Source: Megalobrama amblycephala (lineage: Eukaryota; Chordata; Actinopteri; Cypriniformes; Xenocyprididae). From it: a DNA stretch of 64,000 bases. Made by a program: the position numbers and the translations under genes. The DNA lies in contig NC_063045.1 of the NCBI RefSeq assembly GCF_018812025.1, positions 54,894,457-54,958,456 on the forward strand. Reading direction: 5' to 3'. The notes beneath the pieces were generated by a model that did not search any database, was not told where the DNA came from, and saw only the letters and a list, made by a program, of their open reading frames with translations. Shown here one piece after another: positions 54,192 through 64,000 of this stretch (position 1 is its first letter; every line of letters begins with the position of its first letter).

Positions 54192-55154
54192 AGGGGCGTT
54201 TCCTCCGAGTAGGCAAGGGAGGCAGTGCCTCCTCAAAAAAAATAGGATGAGAAAATAATCCATAATACATATAAAACAACACAAATATTTCAAATTATGT
54301 CATTAAAAAGAGCGCAAGTCATGCGTATTTCTAAAGGAACACTGCCCAACAGCGACACCCGCAGGTAAAGTTACAGCAGGAGTCATGCTTTACAGTCTAT
54401 GGAGTCATGCCTCCCTTTCCTCTCATAGAAAACCATATAAAATCATCAGACCCCTTGCGGGGTGGGTTTTGTGGGGGTAATTGAGAATGAATGGGGAAAA
54501 GTCACATGAGAGGAGGCAATGTCTCCATCACGCTGTGATTGGATGTAATTGGTTATGATTGGATATGATTGGTTTGTGAGATAAATCCCGCCTCTTGTTT
54601 ACGTGCGCTTTCCGCGCGTCAATTTGACTGAACAAATGATGGCGTCAATCGGAAGACTAATTGAAAAGTAAGTAAACAGATCACCCAGTTAGATATTACC
54701 GCTTTATGTCACGTCAAAATCAAACTTGAAATGGACTGTAAGCATGATGACTGCGGGGTTTTTTTTTAGTGCAATCAGCTTGGTGAAATTAAAAATACAA
54801 TTTGTGTCTGTGACAGACGGTGTTTACGGATCATGACTGATGATCCAAAATATCCTAGGTTGACAATTAAAAAGAAAAACCGCAATACACAAATAAAATA
54901 TGTTGTTTAAATTATTATTACCTTTAGTTATTATTTTGGAATGAATGTAGAAATGCTTAAAACTCTAACTTGATGAGACTGACTTGGTTTTGATAAATAG
55001 AACATTACATTGTTAATGTAAAATTACAAAATAGAATTGTATTTGGTTTCTTTTTTTCTTTTTTGATGTAATGTAAAGTAATGTTCATTTAACAAGGAAG
55101 ATGTGTCAACGTTAAGAGTAATGCACATGAATTTACATTGATTCATAAAAAAAT
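54192..55154. other. Probable old repeat, not identified
   Basis: Begins caggggcgtttcctccgag right after the microsatellite, a CAGGGGCG-type end seen on hAT elements, but no matching right end was found. No gene recognised. Confidence 0.4.
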
Positions 55155-55349
55155 GTGCCTCCTCATTTCAGCTGCAGTGCCTGGGGAGCAGTGCCTTGCT
55201 CAAGGTCTCACCTCAGTCGTGGTATTGAGGGTGGAGAGAGCGCTGGATATTCACTCCCCTCACCGACAATCCCTGCCGGACCTGAGACTCAAACCCATGA
55301 CCTTTGGGTTACAAGTCCGACTCTCTATCCATTAGCCCACGACTGCCCC
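55155..55349 (-). mobile_element. tRNA-derived V-SINE
   Basis: The minus strand starts GGGGGCAGTCGTGGGCTAATGG with an A-box-like segment, then a B-box-like GGGTTTGAGTC about 45 bp on. It is followed by a central segment with ccttgagcaaggcactgc-type sequence, the conserved centre of V-SINEs. Transcription would be by RNA polymerase III in active copies. The 3' tail is not resolved. Confidence 0.8.
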
Positions 55350-56852
55350 CAGTAATGTTTTTTATCTTCAGTTGATTTCATCGAAGGCTGTGTCATAGTT
55401 CTTGTTGTTCCTCTGTCCTTCAGTGATTCTGCTCGTTATCACCTAATTATCTCATTAACTCCAGCATGTTTCTGCGTTACATTTAACAGCCTGTAGTGTG
55501 CACACTGAGCAGGGTTCATTTCATCTGGGCTAACCCATGTGCCCCAGTTAGACAGCCCAGGTGACACCCATCTGGGGCCCACATAGCTGTGCTGGCTGGG
55601 TAGGACTCATTTACGGCATTACGGCAAATGTGCCACATTATTGTTAAACAGATAGAACAATAGATGTTGTGTCAAAGCCACTGGAAAGCCTGCAACTTTA
55701 GCCAAAAAAGCATAACGGCTAATGCTCCGGCTCTGGCGGTACGCAGGGAAGGAGTTTTGAACAGCGGGCACTGATGTCACTGCCATGATTACAAGGTGTA
55801 ATCATGTTACAAGGTGATTCAGTTAGCCATTACACTTTCTCCAATGGTAAGAGATACAGACCCTCTCATCTCCCTATAATATACAATCTCTGGTTAAACT
55901 GCATCCACTCACAGGCAGGGGCGTGTCTAGAGGGGTGGCACCGGCCCCCCTGGAATATGATTGGGCTCGAAAATGGGCTACTAGTACTTTCCCATAGACA
56001 GGAGTGAGACTATAGACGTCTCTCGATGTGTTGCTATGTTCTTGGCGCGCTGTGGTGTGACAGACTGCTGTAGCGATTCAGTTCAAAGCAGAGAGCAGGT
56101 GAACCGGTCATCTCTTCCGCTATACTAGTTAGGCTACAACATGAAATAAACATGAATGAACATCTGAAGATATGTTGAAAGCTACAGTACAACTTACTGA
56201 AATCAGTATCATGTCACATGTGTCTATCAATCAGCGTCAGTTATCTCAGAAAGCTGTTCAATGTCCAAAAACTCATTAGTCAGCTACAAAAATGAACTTA
56301 GAGAAGAACACTTTGCTAAATATATGCACGATATAGGCTATTCATATTCATTGTATTTGTACCTAACATACTTTTTGTTTTTTTATTGACTGACAGAGTC
56401 CTGTCAGATGGATTTACAGCAGGTGAATTCATCAGTTTCTCACGAAATATATGCAAGTAAGTGGCTGATGAACTGGAAGAATAATAGAGTAAACTTTATA
56501 GTTACTTAGGCCCACTATGCGTGTCTGATATGAATAAACATATACAAATTATTTTTGGATGGATTGTTATTGCTGCTTCCACTGATGTCTGACATCAGTG
56601 TGTATTTTATAAACTCTAAATGTATTGTTTTACTGGTGCTTGTGCATATTTAAATGTCTGTAACCTCAAAAAACAAAAAAATTACGTGGCTGAAAACACT
56701 GCTTAGTTGTGATATATGACAAGAGCTGAGCGCCTCCGTCGGACAGCCAAAGCACAAAAGCACATTTTGAATCTGGCAATTATGTGACGTCACTGAATGT
56801 TCTAAATCCCATATGTGGGACCGTACTGCTCAAAAGGTTTAACTGATGCTGG
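55350..56852. other. Spacer, no gene recognised
   Basis: Short open frames only. The segment around 55660-55870 resembles, in reverse, 45130-45540 (agtgacatcattccc, cgtaccaccgag, gccgttacgctttttt), i.e. an inverted copy of part of the TAAR spacer. aggggcgtgtctagagg at 55918 looks like a transposon end but is unpaired. Confidence 0.5.
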
Positions 56853-58769
56853 TTAACACTCTGGGGTCGGCGGTCACGCCGGTGTGATCACCGCGTTTTT
56901 TTTCTAACCAGTGTGAAAGAGACTCAAAATACTCTGTCAATGTTGCACATACAATTAAGAGATATACACCATTTTAATCTGTGGAATATTTTCTTTTATT
57001 TGTGTACACTCAGAGTAAAAACAAAATGTTGTGCTTTTTGTAAAATAAAGAAAACAAACATGATGCGTGATCTCTCGTCTCCCTCTGAACGAAGTCCAAT
57101 CTGATCGTTCTCAGAAAATGAACTGTAACTTAGTGAATACTAATCACAAAAAAATTAGACTTATGTCTAAAAAAAACGTTGAAATGTCAGGTTTTAAATC
57201 GTGTAAGTCAAATCGAAAACAAATATTCTGTGTTTATGTAATCTGTATGAAAAGAGAGCCATGTCAGAAGTCCGTGATTCAGCTCATTATCCGCTAATGC
57301 GGCCACGCCCACGGAGCCAGCGCTATTCAGACGCAAATTCAGTCAATACATGCATACATCGTCTCAATCGTGTATTTATTGTCTTGAAAAGTGTTTTGAA
57401 TAGCCATAGTTAGCGATCTCTGGCCTCTGTTTGTCACGGTTGATCAATCCGCTGTCTCATTCTGGTGTCTGTGTGTTTGTATGGATGTGTCTGGTTGATT
57501 GTTTCGTGTGGGCGTCGCCGCTGATTGTTGATCAGCGGCAGCTGTGTGCAATTATCATCTGCCTATTTAACGCCTTGTCTTTCGTCTCGTGTTTGTCAGA
57601 TCGTTGTTTGGGGTCCTGGTGTTGTGTCCTGTGCTCTCTTGTGTTTGTTTGTTCCCCGGAGTGGATTACCTCGTCGTTGTTTCCTGTTCCTGTTCTTCGT
57701 CGGACTCTCTCTTTGGATTGCACTCACGGATTCACGGACTCACGGACTCACGGACTCACGGGCTCACGGGCTCACGACACCATCTCACCTCACCACAGGA
57801 TTCCAGCTGCCCATCGAAGTCCCTGCATCACCACTCTCCTGCTACTGTCTTTTCTCGTTTGCTGACTAACTCTGGTGTGAAGCTCTAATAAAGAGATTAA
57901 CTTGCCATTGCATCTGTCATTCTTTCCGTGACACTGTTAGTTCGGTTAGTTCCTGGATTGCCTATTCTTCTTTAGTTCTCAGGCATTTGTGGACTAAAGG
58001 GGCAGAGCGCCCTCCGGCTGCAAGTATGAATTGAAAACACAGTATCCAGCACTCATAGTAATGACAATAAATCCTGAATATTACTCCTCTGTATAGAAAA
58101 TTGACAACCATATGAGAATCCATCAATATTTCTCCAAATGTGCATGCTTTTAAGCTAAAAGCCTATATGAAATGCCATAGAGGTAACATAATTGTTCAGA
58201 CACTTTGCATCACAGAAATACATTATATTTTAAAGAATGTAATAGAATACCATTATTTTAAATTGTAATAATATTTAACAGTATTGCTGTTTTTTCTGTA
58301 TGTTTGATTTACACCATGATGAGATTTGAGACATGATCAACAGAGGGGTTTTTGTCACAGCTTACCTGACTGAAAGAGCTCATTATTTATGCAGGTCATT
58401 AGAGCTCTTTATGCGATTCTTTTGTCTTCTCAGGTGAGAATCACCCATTATTCATGATTATTCATGCCTCCACGCATCCTGTGTTTCTTGACCAAAGATG
58501 TTTTAGAAAATTTAAATCTCTCTATTGTTTTATATGAACAAGCAGGCAGCATAATTTTTTATTTTTATTAAGCATAATGTTATTCCTTCAAAAACACAAA
58601 CATGTACATACATGTTCCTCACATATTATTGTAGCCTAGTTTGTGCTGAATACAGTGTAATGACACTTTTTCCATTAATATGTTAATGAACAACTGAAAA
58701 AAACACAAATGTCAGGGCATGTCAAAACTTCTCCAGGGCCCCAAAAATCCTCAGACCCCTGAGGGTTAA
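56853..58769. mobile_element. TTAA-type DNA element hosting a solo LTR
   Basis: TTAA at 56853-56856 and 58766-58769. Ends are inverted: CACTCTGGGGTC on the left, and CCCTCAGGGGTC read inward from the right. Without the LTR it is about 1.4 kb and has no transposase frame. TTAA flanks suggest piggyBac-type mobilisation (inference). Confidence 0.72.
57432..57933 (+). mobile_element. Solo LTR, chromovirus-type, TSD CTGTT
   Basis: 502 bp, TGTCACGGTT to TTCCGTGACA, with ctgtt on both sides (57427-57431, 57934-57938). TATTTAA at 57564-57570 lies about 30 bp before GTCAGATCGTT (57595-57605), the same self-primer as in the element at 45833. A 9-bp tandem, cacggactcacgg-like, at 57726-57778 and an AATAAA at about 57887 are present. 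Confidence 0.92.
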
Positions 58770-59932
58770 TGCATCCTATAGGTCAGGGGTTGGTAACCTA
58801 TGGCACACAGAGGGATAATCATATGGTTTGTCGGATGAGCACACTAGTGCAGGTTATAACAGTTTAATAGGTTTTATAGCTCCTTTCTTAATAAAACAGG
58901 CTGTGTGACAATGGCAATGTTACCCTATCTAACGTTGCTCTTTTTTTCTATTCTTTTTTTGCAGTGTAAAAGAGAACGGGATTGTCAGGATTGTGTCTTT
59001 TTTTGTGTGTTTGGGGTTGCTTGAGTTTGACTTTGGTTTTCACTGTTTTGTAGATCAGTTTCCTTTGTCTGTGTTCATTAGTTTCTATGACAACTCATGA
59101 ATAATGTAATATTCAGACAATTTTATTAAACTCATAATTGTTATTAAAAATACACATATAAATCTCTAATTCAAGCCAACAAGAATTATGTTTACCCTTT
59201 ACTCAAAAACATGATCTGTTCAATTTACTAGCAATTTTTGAGTGAAAATTGTATCCTAGCATTTTCAAGTAAATCTTACTCCAATTTTTGTGTGATTTTA
59301 AAATACATTTTAAATAATTATACAAATTTTCAAAACATTTTGAAAAAAATCCCCCTTTTTTGTAGTAATCCTCCAGTCACAAATGTTTCTAATTTATGGT
59401 CAGTACCAAGGTTTGTCGTTAAATCAACTGATTTACTGATCTGACTCATAAGAATGATTCACAAATGAATCTCTGATTCAAATAACTGTGTGATGGTTTA
59501 TTTTATTGGATAAAAGTTTGTATTATTCTTATTATTTTATTGAATATGACTTGTCTGGAGGGCCTTGGTTTAGGTTTATTATGCTGTCCTTTCATCAGTT
59601 GCATAGGTTTGCTGCTTTGATCATTTTGAATTCTTTTTTTCTCGAGGCTGAAATATAAAACTGCATATTTTGAGTACACCTTAGGAAAAAATGCAGCTCA
59701 GTTGTTACCATTCTTTTTTTTCTCTGTGCCAAGCACATCAGCACAGCTGTTTAAAGAGAGACAACAAAGTGTCCGTACACATTGTTAAAAATTAACCACA
59801 ATTTATTTACAGTTTTTACCACAACATAAAATGTAATGTGTGTAATATTGCTTATGATGCATTATATGCAGCTTGAAAGTGAGCTTTACCATTTTGAAAG
59901 CTGAAACACAAATACATTGTGTAATACAGCAC
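58770..59932 (-). other. Spacer and TAAR 3' flank
   Basis: 59100-59932 matches 35300-36127 and 51420-51983. No gene. Confidence 0.6.
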
Positions 59933-60943
59933 TCATGAATGATAATTTGTAAAAATATCCACCAAAGAGGATGCTGATTGAAATATCTTAAGTGATAGGA
60001 TGTGTTTAAATGACCTTCTAAACCAAGGGTAAAATAAAGCATAGATAAGAGGATTCAGGCCTGAGTTAATATAGTAGACCCACCAATTCATAATTACAGA
60101 GGACATTACTGTATTCCGTGTGAGAAAAAAAATATAGATAGGTAACCAACAGAGAATATGAATTGCCACAATGATTCCTAATGTCAGAGCAGCTTTGCTC
60201 TCAGATTTCCTCCTCACTGAACCTTCCATTACACATTTACCACCCTTCATCAGAGCGTTTATAACTTTCACTTGCTGATGTACAACATAAAATATCCTCA
60301 AATATAAAGTTATGATCAGAATACAAGGAAACAGCAAGGACATGAACAGATCAATGACTGTCCATGTAAAACTTAACATGAAATAACACTCTCCATAACA
60401 TGCATCTGTTTTGTTTGATGTGTTAAAATGACCATTGCTGCTTGACAGGGCAGTGATATAAGCTGAAGAGCAAATCCAACAAAGACAGATGGTCCTTATG
60501 GTTCTAGTTATGGTTATTTTCTGTGGGTACTGTAAAGGGTGACACACAGCCACATAACGATCAATCGCAACTAAAACTAAATTACTGAGAGATGCTGAGA
60601 GAAGCACCCCCAAAATTGCCATAAACAGTCCACAGAAAGTGTCTCCAAAGTACCAGCATGTCTCAATCAGCTTTATGGCATCCACAGGCATCACAATAAG
60701 TCCAGTAAGCAGGTCAACCAAAGCCAGAGAGAGAATAATCAGGTTGGTTGGAGTGTGAAGCTTCTTGAAGTGAGAGATGGAGATGATCACCAGCAGGTTC
60801 ACAAACACAGTCCATGCTGACAGCAATGAAAAAAACACATACATTATATTGTATTCATGACTGGAGCGTTTTCCCTTGATGCATGATGAGTTGATGGCAG
60901 GAAAGCAGTATTGAGTCTCATGATCCTCTGTCTCATAGGCCAT
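59933..60943 (-). CDS. Trace amine-associated receptor, type B with type A promoter
   Basis: 336 residues, intact. CFPAINSSC, Cys104 (3.25), DRY 128-130, CWLP, NPLIY and FYPWF. Position 3.32 is Leu111, Asp198 at 5.42, Asp88 at the TM2 outer end. Loop 2 (SSSNGHFNTSNKTDACYGEC) and the C terminus are type B. Two residues are missing just before TM7 (VIMNWWVYY against VIVNFLTWVYY), from a 6-bp loss near 60083. The TM2 segment LSLALVDLL is closer to type A, and the promoter belongs to the type A class, so the gene looks like a recombinant. Confidence 0.94.
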   Translation of the reverse strand: MAYETEDHETQYCFPAINSSCIKGKRSSHEYNIMYVFFSLLSAWTVFVNLLVIISISHFKKLHTPTNLIILSLALVDLLTGLIVMPVDAIKLIETCWYFGDTFCGLFMAILGVLLSASLSNLVLVAIDRYVAVCHPLQYPQKITITRTIRTICLCWICSSAYITALSSSNGHFNTSNKTDACYGECYFMLSFTWTVIDLFMSLLFPCILIITLYLRIFYVVHQQVKVINALMKGGKCVMEGSVRRKSESKAALTLGIIVAIHILCWLPIYIFFLTRNTVMSSVIMNWWVYYINSGLNPLIYALFYPWFRRSFKHILSLKIFQSASSLVDIFTNYHS

Positions 60944-61050
60944 GAGTGAGTCTCCTCCTGTTAGGAGTTTGTTCTGCTCTCCTTACTGTCCTTTCATTTA
61001 TACAGTTTCTGAATAAGATTGACCAACCCATCTACCGCCCACTAAATCAC
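60944..61050 (-). promoter_or_regulatory. TAAR core promoter, TATA at 60997-61002
   Basis: TATAAATGAAAGG lies 54-59 bp before the ATG. The dyad is mutated to tttctgaataagat, matching the 42096 gene. The flank actaaatcac is also shared with that gene. Confidence 0.7.
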
Positions 61051-64000
61051 TAAATTAATAATTATAATAAAAACAAAAGCACAAACTATGTGCTAACTGG
61101 AAAGAGGTAGAATGAACTGCAGTAACACATGCTTTCACCATTCTGAATTACATGTTCATCTAATTACAGTTACCGTTTTCATAAAAATACTATTACTTGT
61201 GTTACAAATAGAATTTTAGATCTAAATGTAACTTTAAATGGCAAAACAATTAGCAAAATTATATTTTAGCCAGAATTATTGCACTTCATTTCTCTTATGC
61301 ACACCATTTGTTTGACACGCATGCCCACTGGGCAAGAACTTCAAAATTTTGCTAAAGATTGCTGCCATCTGGTAAAAATAAATAAATAAATAAATAAAAA
61401 AATAAAAAATAAATAATAATAATAATAAAATAATAATAAATAAATAAATAAAAACAGCATGACTTCATGTCAGATCAAAATCATGTTATGACAATAATTG
61501 CCAGTAGATGGCTGAAGTGTTCCATGCATCCACCAGCATTACAAGATTTGTAGATGTTATGCAATAAACCTTTGCATATTTTAGACATAATCTAACTATT
61601 GTTTGTCAAAGTTTGGTATATATTTTTAAGTATGGTAATCTGCTTAATTAGAAATATGCAGATGTCTCTTCATATTTCAGCACAATGATCATTCACACCA
61701 CAGAGAAGAATGAAATATCGAATTAAATATTTAAAATGGCCTGATGTATTCGAGACAAATACTCTCTAATTGGTGTTCTTAAATTACAGCGGGCTGAATG
61801 AACCAGTGACATTTTACTTAATATGTTTAATATTTGTTAAGATATTGATGTGCTCATAAGTGAATTGTGTTCTGTACTACTATTTCAAGAGGAAGTCTGA
61901 ATGGTTGTGTTATGACTAGAGTTGAGGTACTCCAACAAATGTTCCTATGTCCAGGGATTTGGTGAAATACACTCGGGACAGTTGATGGAATTGTCACTGG
62001 CAAGATCAGGTCAGTATTGCTTGTCACAAAAGTCAATCAGTCACATGTGTTTTTAAGTCTTGCCTGTTTATACAATCAATTTGATACTTGCAAGCTGTCT
62101 AAGAGTTTCTGTGCACACACGTTCACAGAAATCGCCTATAAGTGAGTGCAAGCGCACAATTTAAATAGACACGAATTTGTCAAAAAATGCCCCTCTCAAT
62201 GAGTATTCATGTAAACAAAGTCATGTTTTAAGTGAACTAGATAAGTAGAACAACAGTGCATTTAAGTGCATTAGATAAGTAGAACAACAGCCTAATAAAC
62301 CTGATTAATGGTAATCAAACAACAAAAGAAAAAAGAGAATAATTCACAGCTCTTGACTGAGTCGCAGCTTCTATTTCAAAGGAAAAGGATGTTTCTAACA
62401 TTTTTTTTTTTAATCAGTAGTTTACATGGGTCAAATGTCAAAAACAACAGCAACCAAAAAATCCCTTGGGAAACCCTCTTTTGGCATTAAGAAACTACTG
62501 TCAGCATTTACTAAATACACGTAATGCAAAATTATCTCTGAAAAGTTGATTTTTGTGGCTGAACTGATGCCCCCAAAAATGCCCATTTTGCTACATGACT
62601 AAATTGTCGCTGCTATAGGAGGAGACACCGCAGAGAACAGAGAGCATGTGGTAGAAGGGAGAAAATATTTTCCACTTGTATTAATTTGTTTGGAATGCAA
62701 GAGGAAGACGGTGTCCGAACATATCGTTTGACAAGCTATGTTGGCCTATATACGTGTAAGTGTCTGTCAGATTACATGTAACAAGTTGTGCCTGTGTCAA
62801 CCCGCACCTGATGAGCATCAGCTTGTGACCCAACGCTAATAGGGGTTATGCACAATCCGTATTCTGTAAAACAGATCAGATTGCTTACGGTTTAGGTCTT
62901 TTGTATGTGCTTCATGAAAAAATTAGCTTTTTTCTTTCAAGATAACTTAAAAGGACTGAGCAAAGATGAGCATAACTGATTTCCCCTGCATATGCAGATT
63001 GATATTTAAAAGCTTTTTAAATTGTTCTCCTTCACACTAACGTTTAGATATTTAATAGAATAAAACACCTATGTGAACTAGGTAGTTTTGCTGATTACCT
63101 TAAAAATGTATAGATTTGCCATCAGTTCATACTGCTATTGACACTTTCTCTGACCAGCGGATGTGATGAAACCAGTTTTCCAGTTTGGTCATGTGACATT
63201 CGTTCGACATATACCCTATTTGCACTGTTCTTGGTAGACTGCATTGGTCATTATGTAAATGATTTGACTGTGTCTGTGTTCTTTAATTTGCGCGTCAGCA
63301 GTAGATCACACACAAAACTTGGCACTCCCATTGGAGCATTTGTGGAATTGTGCTTTTATGCTAATTTGCCCCGTTTAGTACATCTGGCCCCTATAGTGTT
63401 TTATACACTAATTATTACTACAGCTTTTTACTCTGGTGAAATATACAGTTTATGCAGGTGTGGCTTGTGTATGTAGGCAGGCAGGGCAAAGCCCTACCAA
63501 AATAGTCATCAGCTTGAAAACAATAAATGATTATGTACATCATCATAATGTATTCAAAAATGAAATGGTTTTGAGTTGGCTCTGAGTTATGGAAATTACA
63601 TGTATGGCCTTTATATACAATGCATGCCATTGTAAAGACTAGGTCTGTCCACTCCCGTGTCCCCTTACCACTGCATTTTCTGATCTTTGGGTCCCAAGCT
63701 ACCCCAATTACCACTCCTGCATTGAATTCATAAATTTATATCAATAGATAAGTCAAGTCCCACCCTATAGTTTTTTTTATATTCAAAAAGCTGTTTCAAG
63801 CAGAAATATGTCACAAAACAGAAATCAAGTCGGCCATAAATTCAAATTGTTACTTTGATAATGTAGCAGCACAAATCATGAAGATTGCAGCTGTTAAGCT
63901 GTCCTGAGTGACTTTTTTGGTTGCAGATTTTTAAATTGGACTTGGTTTAGGTAACTTTGCAAATTTTTGTGTGGGCTTCTCATTAAGGTCACATAGGTTT
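61051..64000. other. Upstream spacer paralogous to 43201-45130
   Basis: No gene. 61200-61330, 61490-61540, 61950-62170, 63454-63520 and 63855-64000 match the spacer upstream of the 42096 gene in order. 62180-63450 is unique in the window. Open frames of 60-112 codons lack family signatures. Confidence 0.65.
61376..61452. repeat. AATA-type microsatellite
   Basis: Imperfect AATA/AAT repeats within the spacer; the equivalent place upstream of the 42096 gene is a poly-A run (43319-43341). Confidence 0.9.

Noticed and set aside
54067..54282. 71-codon minus-strand frame with a (CV)n run
   Set aside because: Translation of the (CA)n microsatellite.
55155..55349. Possible tRNA gene on the minus strand
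   Set aside because: A and B boxes are present, but the body does not fold as a cloverleaf and the V-SINE central segment follows; it is a SINE.
63138..63476. 112-codon plus-strand frame with hydrophobic stretches
   Set aside because: No homologous frame in the paralogous spacer and no family signature; likely chance in AT-rich DNA.

Overview
The window is eukaryotic nuclear DNA from a teleost fish, most likely a cyprinid (carp, goldfish or zebrafish group). The evidence is a run of fish-type olfactory receptor genes and typical fish repeats: L2/CR1 LINEs with (ACTTG)n tails, Tc1-like elements, a V-SINE, chromovirus-type and Gmr1-type LTR retrotransposons, TTAA-targeting fold-back elements and hAT MITEs. 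Species is inferred from repeat style only.

The host content is a tandem cluster of trace amine-associated receptor (TAAR) genes, all on the minus strand. Seven have intact single-exon reading frames (3919-4923, 20742-21746, 31202-32197, 36128-37144, 42096-43103, 51984-53000, 59933-60943). At least three further pieces are dead: a 5' remnant (5926-6003), a 3' half (6512-7117) and another 5' piece (10239-10408). Every intact copy lacks Asp at 3.32, the classical amine-binding residue, and every one carries Asp at 5.42, the arrangement known from the large teleost-specific TAAR clade. Each gene has the same compact promoter, with a TATA box 50-60 bp before the ATG. Sequence types alternate along the cluster (A: 20742, 31202, 42096; B: 36128, 51984, 59933; the 3919 gene is a third type). 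Flanking spacers are paralogous, so the array grew by unequal duplication with gene conversion.

Layout. 1-10.5 kb: a hAT-like element, two duplicated blocks, the first TAAR gene, and a scrambled zone of TAAR fragments, LTR pieces and a TTAA element that carries an exon-like segment. 10.5-17.6 kb: a Gmr1-like retrotransposon split by a nearly full-length L2 LINE. 18-25 kb: a solo LTR, a minisatellite-bearing LTR, the second intact TAAR gene, a three-level nest (LTR in MITE in LINE) and a dead Tc1 element. 25.2-30.3 kb: a young but defective chromovirus-type element. 31-45 kb: three TAAR genes, a second Gmr1 copy containing a perfect-ended hAT MITE, and a fold-back element. 45.8-51.1 kb: a young, apparently intact chromovirus-type element. 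52-64 kb: the last two TAAR genes, a fold-back element, a V-SINE, and a TTAA element holding a solo LTR.

The receptors would act at the ciliary membrane of olfactory neurons, signalling through a G protein. The mobile elements have enlarged and broken up the array, and several insertions can be dated relative to each other by nesting or by paralogous empty sites within this window. No rRNA, tRNA gene, CRISPR array or other host protein gene was recognised.
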